Origin: a virus | Reading direction: 5' to 3' (one strand) | IMG/VR virus record: IMGVR_UViG_3300010354_008821 | Span: 1-22,469 of that record | DNA: 22,469 nucleotides | In this document: piece after piece, positions 21,187 to 22,469 of the stretch | How the letters are laid out: each line of letters begins with the position of its first letter | Numbering within the stretch: position 1 is the first letter of the stretch | Position numbers and translations under genes: made by a program | Notes under the pieces: generated by a model | Database searches by the model: none | The model's input: only the letters and a program-made list of their open reading frames with translations | What the model was told of the DNA's origin: nothing

Positions 21187-21310
21187 AAGAAAAACATTCA
21201 GGCTCGCCACCAATTCTTTAACTGGAAATTGGAAACCAGGCGGGAGAGAGTCCCATCCGCACCAGCAAGAATATTTAATGTGCCTTATCTTACGGGCACC
21301 AAAAAGGTAA
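21187..21310 (-). ncRNA. structured leader RNA with pseudoknot, riboswitch candidate
   Basis: Minus-strand RNA from 5' to 3': hairpin GUGCC/GGCAC (21295-21299 with 21280-21284); a 4-bp hairpin GGGA/UCCC near 21243-21254; then CUGG (21236-21239), CCAAUU (21227-21232), CCAG (21222-21225), AAUUGG (21210-21215). The order gives two interleaved stems, an H-type pseudoknot. CGC/GCG (21240-21242 with 21205-21207) could enclose it. No gene is seen here. A terminator follows at once. Known cyanophage leader motifs wcaG RNA and manA RNA contain pseudoknots and sit before glycan or light-response genes; wcaG fits the context, but I cannot confirm its consensus by eye. Confidence 0.6.
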
Positions 21311-21323
21311 GTTAAAAACCTCA

Positions 21324-21351
21324 AATATCACCAACTCTAGACTTAACTCAA
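21324..21351 (-). promoter_or_regulatory. possible promoter of the glycan operon leader
   Basis: TTGAGT (21346-21351) and GATATT (21324-21329) are 16 bases apart on the minus strand, matching four of six consensus bases each. The start would fall near 21317, just before the structured leader. Weak match; position is the main support. Confidence 0.3.
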
Positions 21352-21488
21352 GGAGTTTCTTGAAGTTTTGAAAGAAGATCATTAAATCTACTTTCAAGTT
21401 CATCTAGTCTTTTTTCCAAATTAGTTTCAGAAACACTAGATGAAACTGCTGAAGATTGTGATTATGATGATGATTTTTTAGTTGCCAT
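21348..21488 (-). pseudogene. small Ser-rich coiled-coil gene with premature TAA
   Basis: ATG at 21488 gives MATKKSSS, then TAA at codon 9 (21462-21464), after which the same frame continues with SQSSAVSSSVSETNLEK and RLDELESRFNDLLSKLQETP to a TGA at 21348-21350. The downstream part is a plausible heptad coiled coil, so the frame looks conserved apart from one stop. TAA differs from the repeated TCA (Ser) codons around it by one base. Options: nonsense mutation, sequencing error, or restart at a TTG (NLEKRLDE). A CTAAATA late-promoter-like motif is at 21513-21519. Confidence 0.6.
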
Positions 21489-21545
21489 TTTAGAAAAATA
21501 TAACTCTTTTGATATTTAGTTTTAAAGGGTCTATTGACTCCACCA

Positions 21546-21565
21546 CCTAGTTTGCACTAACTAGG
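21546..21565. repeat. inverted repeat at the stop of a membrane gene
   Basis: CCTAGTT and AACTAGG form a 7-bp stem with a 6-base loop overlapping the TAG stop at 21547-21549. No T run follows on either strand, so it is at best a factor-dependent terminator or RNA-end stabiliser. Confidence 0.4.
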
Positions 21566-21780
21566 AAAAGTTGGATTAGTTTTGGTACTTCTATAGCAGC
21601 ATAAAAACCACATAAGAAAAGAATATCCCAAAATTTGTATTTAATAGCAAAGGGAACGACAAAAATATTCCCAATACATTTTACAAATAATCCAATTTTC
21701 ATATCTCCCCATAACAGAAAAAAGTATCCTGATAAAAGAAGAATGTTGCCAATGTATCGAAATACATTAGATTTTGCCAT
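21547..21780 (-). CDS. 77-residue integral membrane protein
   Basis: The product has two or three hydrophobic helices (YIGNILLLSGYFFLLWG; FVKCIGNIFVVPFAI; DILFLCGFYAAIEVPKLIQ) and short polar links with few charges. GGGAG lies about ten bases before the ATG. A short 6-bp hairpin (ATAGTC/GACTAT) is in the 50 bases upstream. Function unknown; a small inner- or thylakoid-membrane protein of a kind common in cyanophage early regions. Confidence 0.65.
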   Translation of the reverse strand: MAKSNVFRYIGNILLLSGYFFLLWGDMKIGLFVKCIGNIFVVPFAIKYKFWDILFLCGFYAAIEVPKLIQLFLVSAN

Positions 21781-21828
21781 AAGGGGTTGCTCCCGACCAG
21801 TGCGCTTTTATAGTCATCCCGAGACTAT

Positions 21829-22074
21829 TTAATCATCTTTTACGTAACAAGGAACCATATCTGGATCTAACCATTTTGTATATTCAAAATCTTCCATAGC
21901 AGTCATTAACTGCATTTCGTTATCGCAAAGATACATATCTCGATAACGACCTGTATAAGAGTCTACTTTTTGAATACGACAATCTGGTTTACCATTAAGT
22001 TCTAAGGTGCCAACTTGAACATAACGATATGGAAATCTTTCCATAATAACAGTTGGTTTCCGAATTACTTTCAT
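21829..22074 (-). CDS. 81-residue soluble protein of unknown function
   Basis: I use ATG 22074, sharing a base with the upstream TGA (TGATG); an in-frame GTG precedes it. The product (MKVIRKPTVIMERFPYRYVQ and on) is mixed alpha/beta with paired Cys-Arg/Cys-Asp motifs (KPDCRIQKVDSYTGRY; MYLCDNEMQLMTAMED). No membrane segment. Coupled to the first gene after the early promoter, so probably an early protein. Family not recognised. Confidence 0.65.
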   Translation of the reverse strand: MKVIRKPTVIMERFPYRYVQVGTLELNGKPDCRIQKVDSYTGRYRDMYLCDNEMQLMTAMEDFEYTKWLDPDMVPCYVKDD

Positions 22075-22289
22075 CACGCAACTTCAACAGATTCAAGATC
22101 AGCAAGAACATATTCCATAAGCATCTCATAATCATCCAGAGGATCACCAGAAAATACTACACCTTCGTTTTCATAGTACCGACGAACCTTTTTGTAGAGT
22201 TTCGGATTCTTTACATCAAGGTAGAAATCGCCATTTGCGGCACCACGAAGAGTTTGGATGTCTTTCTTGAATTTTGCTGTAAGAGTCAT
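22074..22289 (-). CDS. 71-residue early-region protein
   Basis: The start is ATG 22289 (MTLTAKFKKDIQTLRG), because the longer open frame to 22340 runs through the promoter at 22312-22340 and cannot all be transcribed. The product is basic at the N-terminus and acidic at the C-terminus (DDYEMLMEYVLADLESVEV), with KNPKLYKKVRRYYENEGVVF between. It is soluble and possibly helical. As first gene after a strong host-type promoter it is likely expressed early. Function unknown. Confidence 0.65.
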   Translation of the reverse strand: MTLTAKFKKDIQTLRGAANGDFYLDVKNPKLYKKVRRYYENEGVVFSGDPLDDYEMLMEYVLADLESVEVA

Positions 22290-22311
22290 TTGTTTGATTG
22301 TTGACCTTAGT

Positions 22312-22340
22312 ATTATAAGGGTTTGACTTGGAGAAGTCAA
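22312..22340 (-). promoter_or_regulatory. near-consensus sigma70 early promoter
   Basis: TTGACT (22335-22340) and a perfect TATAAT (22312-22317) are separated by exactly 17 bases on the minus strand. Transcription would begin near 22305, about 16 bases before the ATG at 22289. This is the best host-type promoter in the window. Confidence 0.85.
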
Positions 22341-22343
22341 GGT

Positions 22344-22363
22344 GGACAGAAGAGTTTCTGTCC
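22344..22363. repeat. perfect hairpin just after the tRNA
   Basis: GGACAGAA and TTCTGTCC pair over 8 bp with a 4-base loop, three bases beyond the tRNA 3' end. No T run follows in the minus direction, so it may be a tRNA 3' processing or end structure rather than an efficient terminator. Confidence 0.5.
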
Positions 22364-22366
22364 TAG

Positions 22367-22440
22367 TGCTCGTTGTCAGGATTGAACTGACCTCTGCCGA
22401 TTTATGAGATCGGTCCCTTCAACCAGATGGGTAAACGAGC
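22367..22440 (-). tRNA. tRNA with CAU anticodon (Met elongator or Ile2)
   Basis: A 74-base cloverleaf: acceptor GCTCGTT pairs perfectly with AACGAGC, discriminator A; D arm CCC/GGG with loop containing GG; anticodon stem CCGAT/ATCGG with loop CTCATAA (anticodon CAT); T arm GTCAG/CTGAC with loop TTCAATC. CCA is not encoded. The anticodon stem lacks the three G:C pairs of initiator tRNA, leaving elongator Met or lysidine-modified Ile as options. It would help decode the phage's AT-rich codons. Confidence 0.92.
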
Positions 22441-22469
22441 GTTAATAAACCAGCGTGTATTTTACGGTG

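Noticed and set aside
21201-21264. tRNA-like 3' end on the plus strand (GGGA...TCCC then CCGCACCA)
   Set aside because: No TTC loop, no matching 5' acceptor strand, no D or anticodon arm. The pairing fits a minus-strand pseudoknot leader better.
21142-21340. Minus-strand frame open through the leader (with SLPPGFQFPVKELVASLN)
   Set aside because: It looks protein-like, but it has no ATG or GTG with a ribosome binding site and runs through the terminator hairpin; RNA structure explains the sequence better.
22367-22440. Initiator tRNA-fMet
   Set aside because: The anticodon stem is CCGAT/ATCGG and lacks the three consecutive G:C pairs, and the first acceptor pair G:C is formed normally.
1-22469. 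CRISPR arrays, insertion sequences, integrase or attachment sites
   Set aside because: I saw no spaced direct repeats, transposase or integrase motifs, or terminal inverted repeats. The only tandem repeat seen is the Pro-Glu linker.

Overview
The window looks like part of a T4-like cyanophage (a myovirus of marine Synechococcus or Prochlorococcus). The support is AT-rich, densely packed coding with ATGA or TGATG stop/start overlaps, high-light-inducible proteins, a plant-type ferredoxin, a T4-lysozyme-family endolysin, T4-like late promoter motifs (TATAAATA/GATAAATA) next to sigma70-type early promoters, one tRNA gene and a large glycosyltransferase island. No capsid or tail marker gene lies in the window, so this is inferred from gene content.

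Layout. Positions 14-2154 hold four overlapping plus-strand genes for small exported or virion-associated proteins. They converge on the minus strand, which carries everything else. Reading leftwards on the minus strand from the right end: a tRNA with CAU anticodon (22367-22440); a near-consensus early promoter (22312-22340) with three small early-type genes and one small gene broken by a stop codon (21348-21488); a structured leader followed by an intrinsic terminator (21159-21310); then thirteen tightly overlapping sugar genes (21140 down to 10313). Next come a small outer-membrane-type barrel protein with its own promoter (9875-10252), a photosynthesis/redox operon (HLIP, 28-residue membrane peptide, ferredoxin, thioredoxin-like protein, two unknowns, a second HLIP, peroxiredoxin; 9759-7769), a lysis cassette (C39-type peptidase, a 48-residue protein, GH24 lysozyme; 7690-6249), a 669-residue exported protein with a Pro-Glu linker and an autotransporter-like barrel (4095-6104), and a run of very small genes ending in a staphylococcal-nuclease-like protein and a terminator buried in the facing plus-strand gene.

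How the parts fit. The sugar island encodes a nucleotide-sugar dehydratase (RmlB type), an RfbH/ColD-type aminotransferase-fold dehydratase with His in place of the PLP lysine, an extended SDR epimerase/reductase, and about ten glycosyltransferases (GT2, two GT11, GT17, two GT25-like, two GT-B, DUF3431 and DUF5672 types). Inference: it makes and attaches a deoxysugar-containing glycan, either on the virion or on the host surface, under control of one attenuated leader. The redox operon would sustain host electron flow and limit photodamage during infection.

Most exciting candidates: the riboswitch-like leader with an H-type pseudoknot in front of the glycan operon; an N-terminal module of about 47 residues shared by two different cell-wall hydrolases; a phage-encoded autotransporter-like protein; and terminators and promoters fused to each other or hidden inside coding sequence.
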